64,000 bases of DNA from an uncultured Cellvibrio sp. (GTDB lineage Bacteria > Pseudomonadota > Gammaproteobacteria > Pseudomonadales > Cellvibrionaceae). Position 1 is the first letter of the stretch; each line of letters starts with the position of its first letter. Position numbers and translations under genes: made by a program. The notes beneath the pieces are model-generated. The model was not told the DNA's origin and searched no databases. It was given only the letters and a program-made list of their open reading frames with translations. The stretch is taken from assembly GCA_937958105.1 (NCBI GenBank), contig CALFXJ010000044.1, forward strand, positions 1 through 64,000, given 5' to 3'. Positions 52,261-61,079 of this stretch are shown here, piece after piece.

Positions 52261-53727
52261 ATGTCCCACGAAAAGAATGGCGGCAAGGGTCGGCGACCCG
52301 GTAAATTGGGCAGTAAACCCACCGCCGCCCGAAAATCCAAAGCTCCCCTAAACCTTGATTTCAGCCAGGTTCCCAAACGCAACGCAGTTCGGCGCGAGGA
52401 AGCTGTGCCGGCAGCGCGGCCCAATCAGCGACTGGGGGAGTTTTTAATCGACCGCTTGAGTCACGATGGCCGGGGTGTAACCCAATGGCAAGGCAAGACC
52501 TTGTTTGTTGCGGATGCTCTGACAGGAGAGCGGGTGACAGCCCGTTTTATCAGCGAGCATGGCCGATACGCGGAAGCTGTGGTGGATGAGGTGATTGAGG
52601 CTTCTGCCCAGCGAGTGGAGCCTCCCTGTCCCCACTACCGGCTGTGTGGTGGCTGCCAGCTGCAGCATATGCCTGCTGATCGCCAGCTCCAAGTGAAACA
52701 GGACGCCCTGTTGGAGCAGATGCAGCGTTGGGGCGGACTCGCTCCGCGCCGTATCCTGCCTGCGGTGCAATCCCCTGCGACCGGTTATCGCAGCCGGGCC
52801 CGTCTGGGCGTCTGGTATGAAAAAGACGGCTCCGTCACGCTGGGCTTTCGCCAGCGGCAGAGCAAGCAGCTGACGCAGATAGAGACCTGTCTGGTGCTGG
52901 CACCTTCTCTGAACCGTCTGCTGGCCCCCTTGCAGGACTGGCTGAGCCAGCTGGAGGCCGCTGGCGCGGTGACTCATATTGAATTGATCGAATCCAGTGC
53001 TGCTCCAGGCATCATTCTTCGCCATACCAAGCGGTTAACCGCCCGCGACCGGCAGCAGCTGGCCCTGCTGACTCAGGCTGAAGGCTGCCAGGTCTGGTTG
53101 CAAGGTGAGAAAGGGGCGGCTCTTTCGACAATTGAGGGCGAAGCCTGTGATCCACGACTAGACTATTGCCTGCCGGACTTCTCTTTGACGATGGGTTTTC
53201 ATCCCCAGGACTTCATCCAGGTGAACCCGACGGTGAACCGGCTCATGATTAATCAGGCACTGGATTTGCTTAATCTGGATGGGACGGAAAGAGTACTCGA
53301 CCTGTTTTGCGGGATCGGGAATTTCACCCTTCCGCTGGCCCAGCGCAGCGCCGAAGTAATAGGGATTGAGGCGGTAGAAGAAATGGTGGCCCGCGGGCGG
53401 GAAAATGCCGCTGCCAATGGGTTACAGAATGTAACCTTCATGGGGGCCGATCTGAGTAAATTGAGCATCAATCAGTTGATGCAGCGGTGTGGCAGAGTGG
53501 ATGCCGTACTGCTTGACCCTCCCCGTGACGGAGCGCGGGAGGTGGTGGCCAACCTGGGGCAACTTGCCGCCCAAAACATTGTCTACGTCAGTTGCAATCC
53601 GGCCACCCTGGCGCGAGATGCCAAAATTTTAGCGGCGAGCGGCTATCAGCTCGACAGTCTGGGCGTGCTGGATATGTTCCCTCATACCGCCCACGTGGAA
53701 TCCATGGCGTTGTTTGTGCGCCCTTAA
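52261..53727 (+). CDS. rlmD: 23S rRNA m5U1939 methyltransferase RlmD
   Basis: A 488-residue RumA-type enzyme. A basic N-terminal tail of about 55 residues is longer than in E. coli. A TRAM domain follows (about 56-115), then an Fe-S cluster motif CPHYRLCGGC (Cys123, Cys129, Cys132) with a fourth Cys in IETCLVL. The methyltransferase has VLDLFCGIGNFTLPLA, LLDPPRDGA, and the catalytic Cys in YVSCNPATLARD. It sits 21 bases before relA and probably shares its transcript. Confidence 0.94.
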   Translation: MSHEKNGGKGRRPGKLGSKPTAARKSKAPLNLDFSQVPKRNAVRREEAVPAARPNQRLGEFLIDRLSHDGRGVTQWQGKTLFVADALTGERVTARFISEHGRYAEAVVDEVIEASAQRVEPPCPHYRLCGGCQLQHMPADRQLQVKQDALLEQMQRWGGLAPRRILPAVQSPATGYRSRARLGVWYEKDGSVTLGFRQRQSKQLTQIETCLVLAPSLNRLLAPLQDWLSQLEAAGAVTHIELIESSAAPGIILRHTKRLTARDRQQLALLTQAEGCQVWLQGEKGAALSTIEGEACDPRLDYCLPDFSLTMGFHPQDFIQVNPTVNRLMINQALDLLNLDGTERVLDLFCGIGNFTLPLAQRSAEVIGIEAVEEMVARGRENAAANGLQNVTFMGADLSKLSINQLMQRCGRVDAVLLDPPRDGAREVVANLGQLAAQNIVYVSCNPATLARDAKILAASGYQLDSLGVLDMFPHTAHVESMALFVRP

Positions 53728-53748
53728 CTGGTCGTTTGTGGATTTACT

Positions 53749-55986
53749 ATGGTTAAAGTCAGACAGGATCACCCCATTGCCGCCGATGGCAATGTCGATA
53801 TCGATGCCTGGATCGAGCGTATCAACGGCATCGACACCCAGCCCGAAGCCACCCGTACGGAATTGCATAAAGCCTGTGAACTCAGCCTGGCGGCTGCTGG
53901 CGTTCCCAGTGATTTTCAGAATAACTGGGGTGGTGACGCTGATTCTTTCAAGATCGGCCTTGAGATGGCCGAGATCCTGGCGGAACTGCAGCTGGATCAG
54001 GATACCCTGGTAGCGGCGATCCTTTACCGGGCGGTGCGCGAAGGCAAGCTTCCTCTGGCGGACGTCGAGCAACAATTTGGTGCAACCGTAGCAAAACTGG
54101 TCAGCGGGGTGTTGCGGATGGCCGCCATCAGCTACCAGCGCAACGACAATGAAGAGCGCATCCTGGGACGCCAGTCGCAGGAGCAGGCAGAAAACATCCG
54201 CAAGATGCTGGTGGCCATGGTGGACGACGTGCGGGTAGCCTTGATCAAGCTGGCCGAGCGCACCTGTGCCATCCGTTCGGTAAAGACGGCTACTGTGGAA
54301 CGCCGTCGTCAGGTAGCCCGGGAAGTGGCCGATGTCTACGCACCTCTGGCGCACCGCCTGGGCATCGGGCACATCAAATGGGAGCTGGAAGATCTGTCGT
54401 TCCGCTATCTGGAGCCGGACGAATATAAACGCATTGCCCGCCTGCTGGATGAGCGGCGCATGGCGCGTCAGGAATACATCGACAACATGTTGACGCTGCT
54501 GCGCTCAGAGCTGACTGCAGCGGGTATCGAAGGCGAGGTTACCGGGCGCGCGAAACATATTTACAGCATCTGGCGCAAGATGAAGCGCAAGGGTATCGAC
54601 TTTTCGCAGGTCTACGATATACGGGCGGTACGCATCCTGGTGCCTACAGTACGGGATTGCTACACCGTGCTGGGGATCGTCCACAGTCTCTGGCGTAATA
54701 TCCCCCACGAATTTGATGATTACATCGCCTCGCCTAAGGAAAATGGCTATCGGTCTCTGCATACCGCTGTGATGGGGCCGGAAAACAAGGTGCTCGAAAT
54801 CCAGATCCGGACCCATGCCATGCACGAAGAATCCGAATACGGGGTTTGCGCGCACTGGCGTTACAAGGGCACTGACAAGGAGACCGCCCAGGACAGCTAT
54901 GAGCAGAAGATTGCCTGGCTGCGGCAGGTCCTTGAATGGCACGACGAGCTGGGTGGAGAGCCGCTCAAAGAGGATCTGCGCAGTGTCAATCAGGATCGTA
55001 TCTACGTGTTTACGCCCGATGGTCACGTGGTCGATTTGCCTAAGACCGCCACGCCACTGGATTTTGCCTATCGGATTCACACTGATGTCGGCCATCGCTG
55101 CCGTGGTGCCAAGGTGAACAACCGCATCGTGCCGCTTAACTACCACCTGAACAACGCGGACCAGGTAGAAATCCTGATCGGCAAGCGCGAGGCGCCCAGC
55201 CGTGACTGGCTGTCGCCGGCACTGGGCTACGTCAATACCGCCCGCGCCCGGGCCAAGGTGCAGCACTGGTTCAAGGTGCAGGCGCGGGATCAGAATATCG
55301 CCGAAGGTCAGGTGCTGCTGGATCGGGAGTTCAAACGTCTGGCCCTGCTGGACCTGGACTTTGAAGAGTTGGCGAAGCGTCTGAATTTCGCCAGTCTGGA
55401 TGATCTTTATGCGGCGGTCGGGGCCAGCGATATCGGCGTGGGTCAGGTACTCAATGCTGCTCAAAAGCTGCTGAACCTGGCGAACCCGCAGGAGCCGGTG
55501 ATCCCCTTTCGGGCCAAGTCATCCCACAAGAAAAAAGAGTCGGATTTTTATATTGAAGGCGTAGGTAATCTGCTTACCCAGATCGCCAACTGCTGCAACC
55601 CGGTGCCGGGAGACGCGATCATCGGGTACATCACGCTGGGCAAAGGGGTGTCTATCCACCGGCAGGATTGCACCAACATCCTGCAGCTGCAGGCTGATGA
55701 GCCGGAGCGGATCATCAAGGTAGAGTGGGGCTCTGCACCACAGAGTTCCTATTCGGTGGATATCATCATCGAAGCCTACGACCGGCACGGATTGTTACGG
55801 GATATCACGGCACTGCTGGACAACGAACGGATCAATATCAGTGCCTTGCAGACCTTGTCGGACAAGCGCAAGAATACTGTGGATATGCTGATCACGGCGG
55901 AAATTCGCAGTATTGACGAGCTGAGCCGCATCCTCACCCGTCTGAACCAGCTGCCTAACGTCGCATCTGCGCGGCGTAAGCATTGA
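53749..55986 (+). CDS. relA: GTP pyrophosphokinase RelA
   Basis: A 745-residue (p)ppGpp synthetase of the stringent response, active on ribosomes with uncharged tRNA. The N-terminal hydrolase-like domain lacks the HDxxED residues of SpoT (LVAAILYRAVREGKLPLADV stands in that place), so it should be synthesis-only. The synthetase has EFDDYIASPKENGYRSLHT. TGS (DRIYVFTPDGHVVDLPKTAT) and a C-terminal ACT domain follow. It stands between rlmD and mazG, the same order as Pseudomonas. An inverted repeat pair lies just after it. Confidence 0.96.
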   Translation: MVKVRQDHPIAADGNVDIDAWIERINGIDTQPEATRTELHKACELSLAAAGVPSDFQNNWGGDADSFKIGLEMAEILAELQLDQDTLVAAILYRAVREGKLPLADVEQQFGATVAKLVSGVLRMAAISYQRNDNEERILGRQSQEQAENIRKMLVAMVDDVRVALIKLAERTCAIRSVKTATVERRRQVAREVADVYAPLAHRLGIGHIKWELEDLSFRYLEPDEYKRIARLLDERRMARQEYIDNMLTLLRSELTAAGIEGEVTGRAKHIYSIWRKMKRKGIDFSQVYDIRAVRILVPTVRDCYTVLGIVHSLWRNIPHEFDDYIASPKENGYRSLHTAVMGPENKVLEIQIRTHAMHEESEYGVCAHWRYKGTDKETAQDSYEQKIAWLRQVLEWHDELGGEPLKEDLRSVNQDRIYVFTPDGHVVDLPKTATPLDFAYRIHTDVGHRCRGAKVNNRIVPLNYHLNNADQVEILIGKREAPSRDWLSPALGYVNTARARAKVQHWFKVQARDQNIAEGQVLLDREFKRLALLDLDFEELAKRLNFASLDDLYAAVGASDIGVGQVLNAAQKLLNLANPQEPVIPFRAKSSHKKKESDFYIEGVGNLLTQIANCCNPVPGDAIIGYITLGKGVSIHRQDCTNILQLQADEPERIIKVEWGSAPQSSYSVDIIIEAYDRHGLLRDITALLDNERINISALQTLSDKRKNTVDMLITAEIRSIDELSRILTRLNQLPNVASARRKH

Positions 55987-56003
55987 GGGTGGGGGTAGTG
56001 TGA

Positions 56004-56105
56004 GTGTCGGATTACGCTGCGCTAATCCGACCTACGCAGAATTCTTCCCCAGCACCAACATAAAAGTCGAAACGTAGGTCGGATTAGCGCAGCGTAATCC
56101 GACAC
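56004..56105. repeat. BIME-like pair of inverted REP-type palindromes
   Basis: The 33 bases at 56004-56036 reappear as a perfect reverse complement at 56073-56105, with a 36-base spacer. Each arm is itself a hairpin: GTCGGATTA and TAATCCGAC around an 8-base GC-rich loop (CGCTGCGC on one strand). This is the structure of REP elements in pairs (BIMEs), and the core word is one I recall as widely dispersed in bacterial genomes. It may end the relA transcript or stabilise its 3' end. No RAYT transposase is nearby. Confidence 0.85.
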
Positions 56106-56206
56106 AACCCCTCCACCAACCCTGCTAAACTCCCCCCAATCGACCGCGAATCCGGACATAACCACCGAATCCGTCAATTTCTTCCAGGCTCGACTAAGGA
56201 TCTTCC

Positions 56207-57010
56207 GTGAACCAACCTCAATACTCCATTGACGATCTGCTCTACCTCATGGCCCGTCTGCGTGATCCGGACACGGGTTGTCCCTGGGATATCAAACAGG
56301 ACTACGCCAGCATTGCCCCGTCCACCCTCGAAGAGGCCTATGAAGTGGTCGACGCGATAGAAAAACAGGATTTTGCTCACTTGAACGAAGAGCTGGGCGA
56401 TCTCCTGTTTCAGGTGATCTTCTATGCACAGATCGGCAAAGAAGAGGGTCGATTCGACTTTGGCTCCATAGTGTCGGAGCTGGTAACCAAGCTCCTGCGC
56501 CGCCATCCCCACGTCTTTCCGGATGGTACCCTGCACAGTCGGGTGGACAATCGCCACACCTTGCCGACCGATGTAAAAGCGCGCTGGGAGGCCATCAAAC
56601 AACAGGAGCGGGAAGCCAAGGGCAAAACCGGCCTGCTCGACGACGTACCGGTCAACCTGCCGTCGCTGAGCCGTGCCACCAAGCTGCAGAAACGGGCTGC
56701 CTCCGTAGGTTTTGACTGGGAAGATGTGCAGGGACCCATCGCCAAGGTGCGCGAAGAACTGGCGGAGGTGGAAGAAGCGCTGGCTCAGCAGGATGTGCAG
56801 GCGGTGGAGGAAGAGCTGGGAGATCTGCTGTTTGCGGTGGTGAACATCACCCGCTATCTCAAACTGGATGCCGAAGCCGCCCTGCGTGCCGCTAACCGGA
56901 AGTTCGAACAGCGTTTCCGATATATGGAGCAGCGCAGCCCCCGGCCATTGGCTGAATCGTCGATCGAGGACATGAACCGCCTGTGGGATGAGGCCAAACA
57001 GGGGTCTTAA
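56207..57010 (+). CDS. mazG: Nucleoside triphosphate pyrophosphohydrolase MazG
   Basis: A 267-residue protein with two MazG halves. The first has CPWDIKQDYASIAPSTLEEA and NEELGDLLFQVIFYAQ, the second VREELAEVEEALAQQ and EEELGDLLFAVVNITRY. Both keep the ExxE...ExxD metal-binding pattern. It clears non-canonical NTPs; in E. coli it also lowers ppGpp, which fits its place after relA. The start is GTG at 56207 with AAGGA seven bases upstream. Confidence 0.95.
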   Translation: MNQPQYSIDDLLYLMARLRDPDTGCPWDIKQDYASIAPSTLEEAYEVVDAIEKQDFAHLNEELGDLLFQVIFYAQIGKEEGRFDFGSIVSELVTKLLRRHPHVFPDGTLHSRVDNRHTLPTDVKARWEAIKQQEREAKGKTGLLDDVPVNLPSLSRATKLQKRAASVGFDWEDVQGPIAKVREELAEVEEALAQQDVQAVEEELGDLLFAVVNITRYLKLDAEAALRAANRKFEQRFRYMEQRSPRPLAESSIEDMNRLWDEAKQGS

Positions 57011-57184
57011 GGGCGGTTTTATAAGAAAAAAACATTTCATAACTTTTTATCTAGTGTCGCGGCCAATAAAACCAGCTATGCTCTGAAAACGCTCTTCGCG
57101 ATGAATAATGCGCAAGGTGGTGGCGGTTGTTCCCAGACATGTCACTGCCACCAATAGAATAAATGCAGGCAAAGAGAGGGTAGC

Positions 57185-58441
57185 GTGGATCGGCGTGAAG
57201 TACGGCCGGGACATGTGGAGGCTAGCCGTCAGTCGGTGAAGATCCACATCTCAGAGCTGAAAATTGGTATGTATGTCTCCAAACTCGACCGGGACTGGCT
57301 TGAAACGCCGTTTCTGATGCAGGGCTTTGTCGTAGAAAGCCTGGACGATATCGATACCGTCGCAGAATACTCAGAATATGTCTGGGTGGACGCCGTGCAG
57401 GAAACCTGGGTGCCCCCGGAAGAGCGGGCCGTCCTGGACCACAAGCCCAAAGCTAAAGTCACTTACATCAATAAAGTCTCCGCGGATCAGGAACGGTCGC
57501 GTGCCGTTAGTGTGTACCGTGAAGCCCGCCGTTTAACCAAAACCCTTCTGGATGATGTGCGTCTGGGTGGCGTCATCAATACTGAGCAGGCCAAATCCAC
57601 CGTTAAAGACTGTGTCCAGAGCGTATTGCGCAACAGTGATGCGTTACTGTGGATGTCGCGGATGCGCGACGAAGATGAATACACCTCCGAGCATTGCCTC
57701 AACGTCTGCATTCTCGCCATTGCCTTCGGCCGCCATCTGGGCATGAGTGAACCAGAGCTGGAAAAACTTGGCCTGTGCGGACTGCTGCACGATGTCGGCA
57801 AGATGCGGGTTCCTAAGGAGGTGCTGAACAAACCGGGTGCGCTCACCACGAAAGAGTTCAACATGATCAAAGCCCATACAGTTCATGGGCGCAATCTGCT
57901 GATGTCATCGCCGGGGGTTTTCCACGGTGCGGTGGACGTGGCCTACAGCCATCATGAGCGCATGGATGGCAATGGTTATCCGCGCAAGTTAAAGGCTTCG
58001 GGCATCTCCGACTTTGCGCGCATCATCGCTATCGTCGATGCCTATGATGCGATGACAGCAGATCGCTGCTATTCCCGCGCAATTCCCAGTACGGAAGCCT
58101 TGAAGAATATCTTCAAGGATCGCGGTACGCATTTTGATGAACGGCTCGCGCTGGAGTTTATGAAGTGCGTCGGGCTTTATCCGCCGGGCAGTTTGGTGGA
58201 ACTGGTCAATGGCAATATCGGCATTGTGCTGGAAACCAACCATCGTTACCGCCATCTGCCGCGGGTTATTGTGGTGCAGGATAAAAACGGCAGACTGGAA
58301 AAGGAAAAAGTGTTGAATCTGGCAGAGATAGAGCAGGGCAGACTCGACAAGGGTTTTCTGGTCAAGCGTGCCCTGTGCGACGGCAGCCACGGTATTTATA
58401 TTCGTGACTTTAAGGAAAAAGGTCTGGTCTTTCGTTTGTAA
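57185..58441 (+). CDS. HD-GYP domain c-di-GMP phosphodiesterase with N-terminal DUF3391
   Basis: A 418-residue cytoplasmic protein. An N-terminal DUF3391 region (about 18-95, IHISELKIGMYVSKLDRDWL) precedes an HD-GYP domain at about 165-330. The metal motif LLHDVGK holds His202-Asp203, and HHERMDGNGYP (256-266) is the extended GYP motif needed for c-di-GMP hydrolysis. No receiver or sensor domain is attached. The start is GTG at 57185 with GAGAGGG five bases before it. Convergent with greB. It could act with the PilZ protein at 20278. Confidence 0.92.
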   Translation: MDRREVRPGHVEASRQSVKIHISELKIGMYVSKLDRDWLETPFLMQGFVVESLDDIDTVAEYSEYVWVDAVQETWVPPEERAVLDHKPKAKVTYINKVSADQERSRAVSVYREARRLTKTLLDDVRLGGVINTEQAKSTVKDCVQSVLRNSDALLWMSRMRDEDEYTSEHCLNVCILAIAFGRHLGMSEPELEKLGLCGLLHDVGKMRVPKEVLNKPGALTTKEFNMIKAHTVHGRNLLMSSPGVFHGAVDVAYSHHERMDGNGYPRKLKASGISDFARIIAIVDAYDAMTADRCYSRAIPSTEALKNIFKDRGTHFDERLALEFMKCVGLYPPGSLVELVNGNIGIVLETNHRYRHLPRVIVVQDKNGRLEKEKVLNLAEIEQGRLDKGFLVKRALCDGSHGIYIRDFKEKGLVFRL

Positions 58442-58469
58442 GTCGTTCGCTCGTTTTTCAGCAACTGCG

Positions 58470-58982
58470 TCAGGTTTCTTCGTAATCGCGATACTCAATA
58501 CCGGTGATGTAATAGACCTCTTCACCTTCAGGCTTGCGCAGCACGACTTCATCATCCAGCTGTTTGCGCAGCATGGCTTTGGCCAGCGGTGAATCCATGC
58601 TGAGTTTTCCAAGGCTCACATCGAACTCGTCCGGCCCTACAATCTGCCAGCATTGTTCGTTGCCTTCTTCATCCTCCAGTGTCACCCACGCCCCAAAAAA
58701 AACACGGCTCTGGTCTTCCGGCAAACGATCCACCACGGTCAATACTTCCAGACGCTTGCTGAGAAAACGCACCCGTGAATCAATTTCCCGCAGGCGACGT
58801 TTGCCGTAGATGTAATCGCCGTTCTCAGAGCGGTCCCCATTCTTGGCAGCTTCGTGTACTGCCTGAGTAACCTGCGGGCGCTCCACTTTCCACAGGTGGG
58901 TTAATTCATCTTTCAAACGTTTTGCGCCGGCCGCCGTGATGTAGGCCGAACCTTTGACTGATGGAGGACGCCAACGACCCAT
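58470..58982 (-). CDS. greB: Transcription elongation factor GreB
   Basis: A 170-residue RNA polymerase cleavage factor. The N-terminal coiled-coil contains EAAKNGDRSENGDYIYGKRR, with the tip acidic residues in NGDRSENGDY, and YIYGKRRLREIDSRVRFL distinguishes GreB from GreA. The C-terminal FKBP-like domain ends VYYITGIEYRDYE. A TTG at 58991 would overlap the upstream peptidase stop; the ATG at 58982 is preferred, five bases after that stop, so the genes are coupled. Confidence 0.94.
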   Translation of the reverse strand: MGRWRPPSVKGSAYITAAGAKRLKDELTHLWKVERPQVTQAVHEAAKNGDRSENGDYIYGKRRLREIDSRVRFLSKRLEVLTVVDRLPEDQSRVFFGAWVTLEDEEGNEQCWQIVGPDEFDVSLGKLSMDSPLAKAMLRKQLDDEVVLRKPEGEEVYYITGIEYRDYEET

Positions 58983-58987
58983 GATGC

Positions 58988-60958
58988 TCAATGCTCCAGA
59001 TGCGTAATGTGTACAGGGTTAATCGAATCCGCTAAAGGGAAGTTAAAAATTCTGCTGTAAAAGAATAATTCTGCCTCAATGGCGCGCTCAATATTCGGCG
59101 CTTGCCGAAAGCCATGGCCTTCTTCAGGAAAAGTCACGTAGGCGTTAGGGATACCTTTGTCGGTGAGCGCCCGCACCATGGCTTCCGCCTGATTGGGCGG
59201 CACAACTTTATCCTGCAGCCCCTGTAAAAAAATCACCGGACACTGCAGCTGATCGACGTGATGCAAGGGGGAGCGCGCCTGATACACAGCTTTATCGGCA
59301 GGATAGACGCCAACCAGGCTATCCAGATAACGGGCTTCAAATTTGTGAGTGTCCTGCGTGAGGGTTTCAAGGTCTCCGATGCCGTACAGACTCGCACCGG
59401 CGGTGAAACGATCTGTGAACGTCAGCGCAGCCAGCACGGTGTAGCCGCCGGCGCTGCCGCCGCGAATGGCCAGCTTGGTTTCATCCACCAGACCCTGCGC
59501 AATCAGAAATTCTGCTCCACTGCATACATCAATGACATCCGTGATGCCCCAGTTGCGTTTCAATCGATCACGGTAACGCCGGCCGTAGCCGGTGCTGCCT
59601 CGGTAATTCACATCAAGAACGGTAAAGCCGCGGCTGGTCCAGAACTGGATCTTCAGGTTCAGTGTGGATGATGTTGCCGCAGTAGGGCCGCCGTGACACA
59701 TGACCACCAATGGCGGTTTGGTGCCCGCCGGTGCATTAAACGCCGGGTTGTGGGGCGGATAATAAAATCCGTGAGCGGTTTCGCCATCCCGGGTGGGAAA
59801 ACTTACCGACCGGGGTTCGGACAGATAAGCCGCGTCCGGTGAATCCTGGGCCGACTGCGCCAGCAGGGTCAGGCTCTCCGTCTCATGGTCGTAAAGATAA
59901 AGGGCAGTGCTGCGCTGCGGATTACCCCCCAGCAGCAGGGCTTTACCGTCGCGGCATTGGACGGCTGAGATATCGGTTAAGTCGGTAGTGATCTTGCGCA
60001 GGGTTTTACTCCGCAGGTCGAGGCTGGCGAGGTGCCAGCGACCCTCCTGGCTGTAGCAGCACAGGAGTGTGTCCGCATCGAGAAAACCAAAGGTCGACAT
60101 GCCGAACACCCAGCGCGGCAGGGCGAACTCAGCGTCCATCTCACACAACGGTTCGAGAGCTACGTGTTGTTCTTCCCCAGAAAGCACCTGAGCGGGCGAT
60201 ACGCGATATAAATTCCACCAGTTGCTTTTGTCAGAGACCAGCAGCAAATCACCAGTGGGTGTCCATTCGGGCTGAAAGATCGCCTCTTGCTCGCCACCGG
60301 CAATTCTTGTAATCCGACTCAGGTGATTGTCTGCTGTAAGGTCAGCGCAGAAACATTCCGTTCCATCCCAGGGCATCTGTGGATGCTGCCACGAGAGCCA
60401 CGAGAGTTGCGTGTTGTCCGGATTTAAACGTGGATTGCTGTAAAAATCTGCACCGCTGACCAGCACCCTGGTCTGCTGCGAGCCATCCAGAGGCAAGGCA
60501 ACAATAGCGCTGACTGATTCCTGATCCGGCTGGGTGTGATCTTCACGGACGCAGATTAATTGCTGACGTTGTTCATCGATACAAAAGTCGGCGTAACAGA
60601 ATTTTCCTTCCGGACTCAGCGGGCGCATGGTGTGCTGAAAGGTGTCCAGCCGATAGACCCGCTGATCCGCGTCCAGGACAAAGTACACAAATCCCTTGTG
60701 GACGATGTAATTTCCCCCACCATATTCATAAGCGCGGGTGCGCAGGCTGGCGGGAGCTGATAATAATTCTTCGCGCATACCCTTGTGCAGACGGACCAGC
60801 GCATTGCGGCCTTTTTCCTGCGGGCGTGACTCCAGCCAGTAAACGGCTTCACCATCAAATCGTGGTTCGCTCAGCTGCACAGTTTTCTCTGTCAGGGAGC
60901 GGGCGCTGATGGGCGACTTCCAGCTGCCGTAAGCTGCGGTGGAAATTGTCTGATTCAT
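58988..60958 (-). CDS. S9 family prolyl oligopeptidase
   Basis: A 656-residue peptidase. An N-terminal beta-propeller (EYGGGNYIVHKGFVYFV, then repeated WD-like strands) leads to an alpha/beta-hydrolase. Catalytic Ser502 is in RGGSAGGYT, Asp583 in LQGLQDKVVP and His615 in EEGHGFRQ. The VMCHGGPTAATSS oxyanion region and VLDVNYRGSTGYGRRYR are typical of S9C acylaminoacyl-peptidases. No signal peptide is seen. The ATG at 60958 has AAGG eight bases upstream and is preferred over 60964. It overlaps the control region of greB, with which it forms an operon. Confidence 0.9.
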   Translation of the reverse strand: MNQTISTAAYGSWKSPISARSLTEKTVQLSEPRFDGEAVYWLESRPQEKGRNALVRLHKGMREELLSAPASLRTRAYEYGGGNYIVHKGFVYFVLDADQRVYRLDTFQHTMRPLSPEGKFCYADFCIDEQRQQLICVREDHTQPDQESVSAIVALPLDGSQQTRVLVSGADFYSNPRLNPDNTQLSWLSWQHPQMPWDGTECFCADLTADNHLSRITRIAGGEQEAIFQPEWTPTGDLLLVSDKSNWWNLYRVSPAQVLSGEEQHVALEPLCEMDAEFALPRWVFGMSTFGFLDADTLLCCYSQEGRWHLASLDLRSKTLRKITTDLTDISAVQCRDGKALLLGGNPQRSTALYLYDHETESLTLLAQSAQDSPDAAYLSEPRSVSFPTRDGETAHGFYYPPHNPAFNAPAGTKPPLVVMCHGGPTAATSSTLNLKIQFWTSRGFTVLDVNYRGSTGYGRRYRDRLKRNWGITDVIDVCSGAEFLIAQGLVDETKLAIRGGSAGGYTVLAALTFTDRFTAGASLYGIGDLETLTQDTHKFEARYLDSLVGVYPADKAVYQARSPLHHVDQLQCPVIFLQGLQDKVVPPNQAEAMVRALTDKGIPNAYVTFPEEGHGFRQAPNIERAIEAELFFYSRIFNFPLADSINPVHITHLEH

Positions 60959-61079
60959 AAGCATAGCCTTCTGGTTTGGTGGCGGGCATTGTGCTGCGCT
61001 CCGGTTGGGACTTCAACCGCCTGGTTTTTATTCCCCGCACTTTCGGGTTTAATGGCGGCATTTACCTGCGGAATCCACC

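Noticed and set aside
54505..55464. A 319-residue open frame antisense to relA
   Set aside because: relA is complete with all its domains; this frame has no ribosome site or motif.
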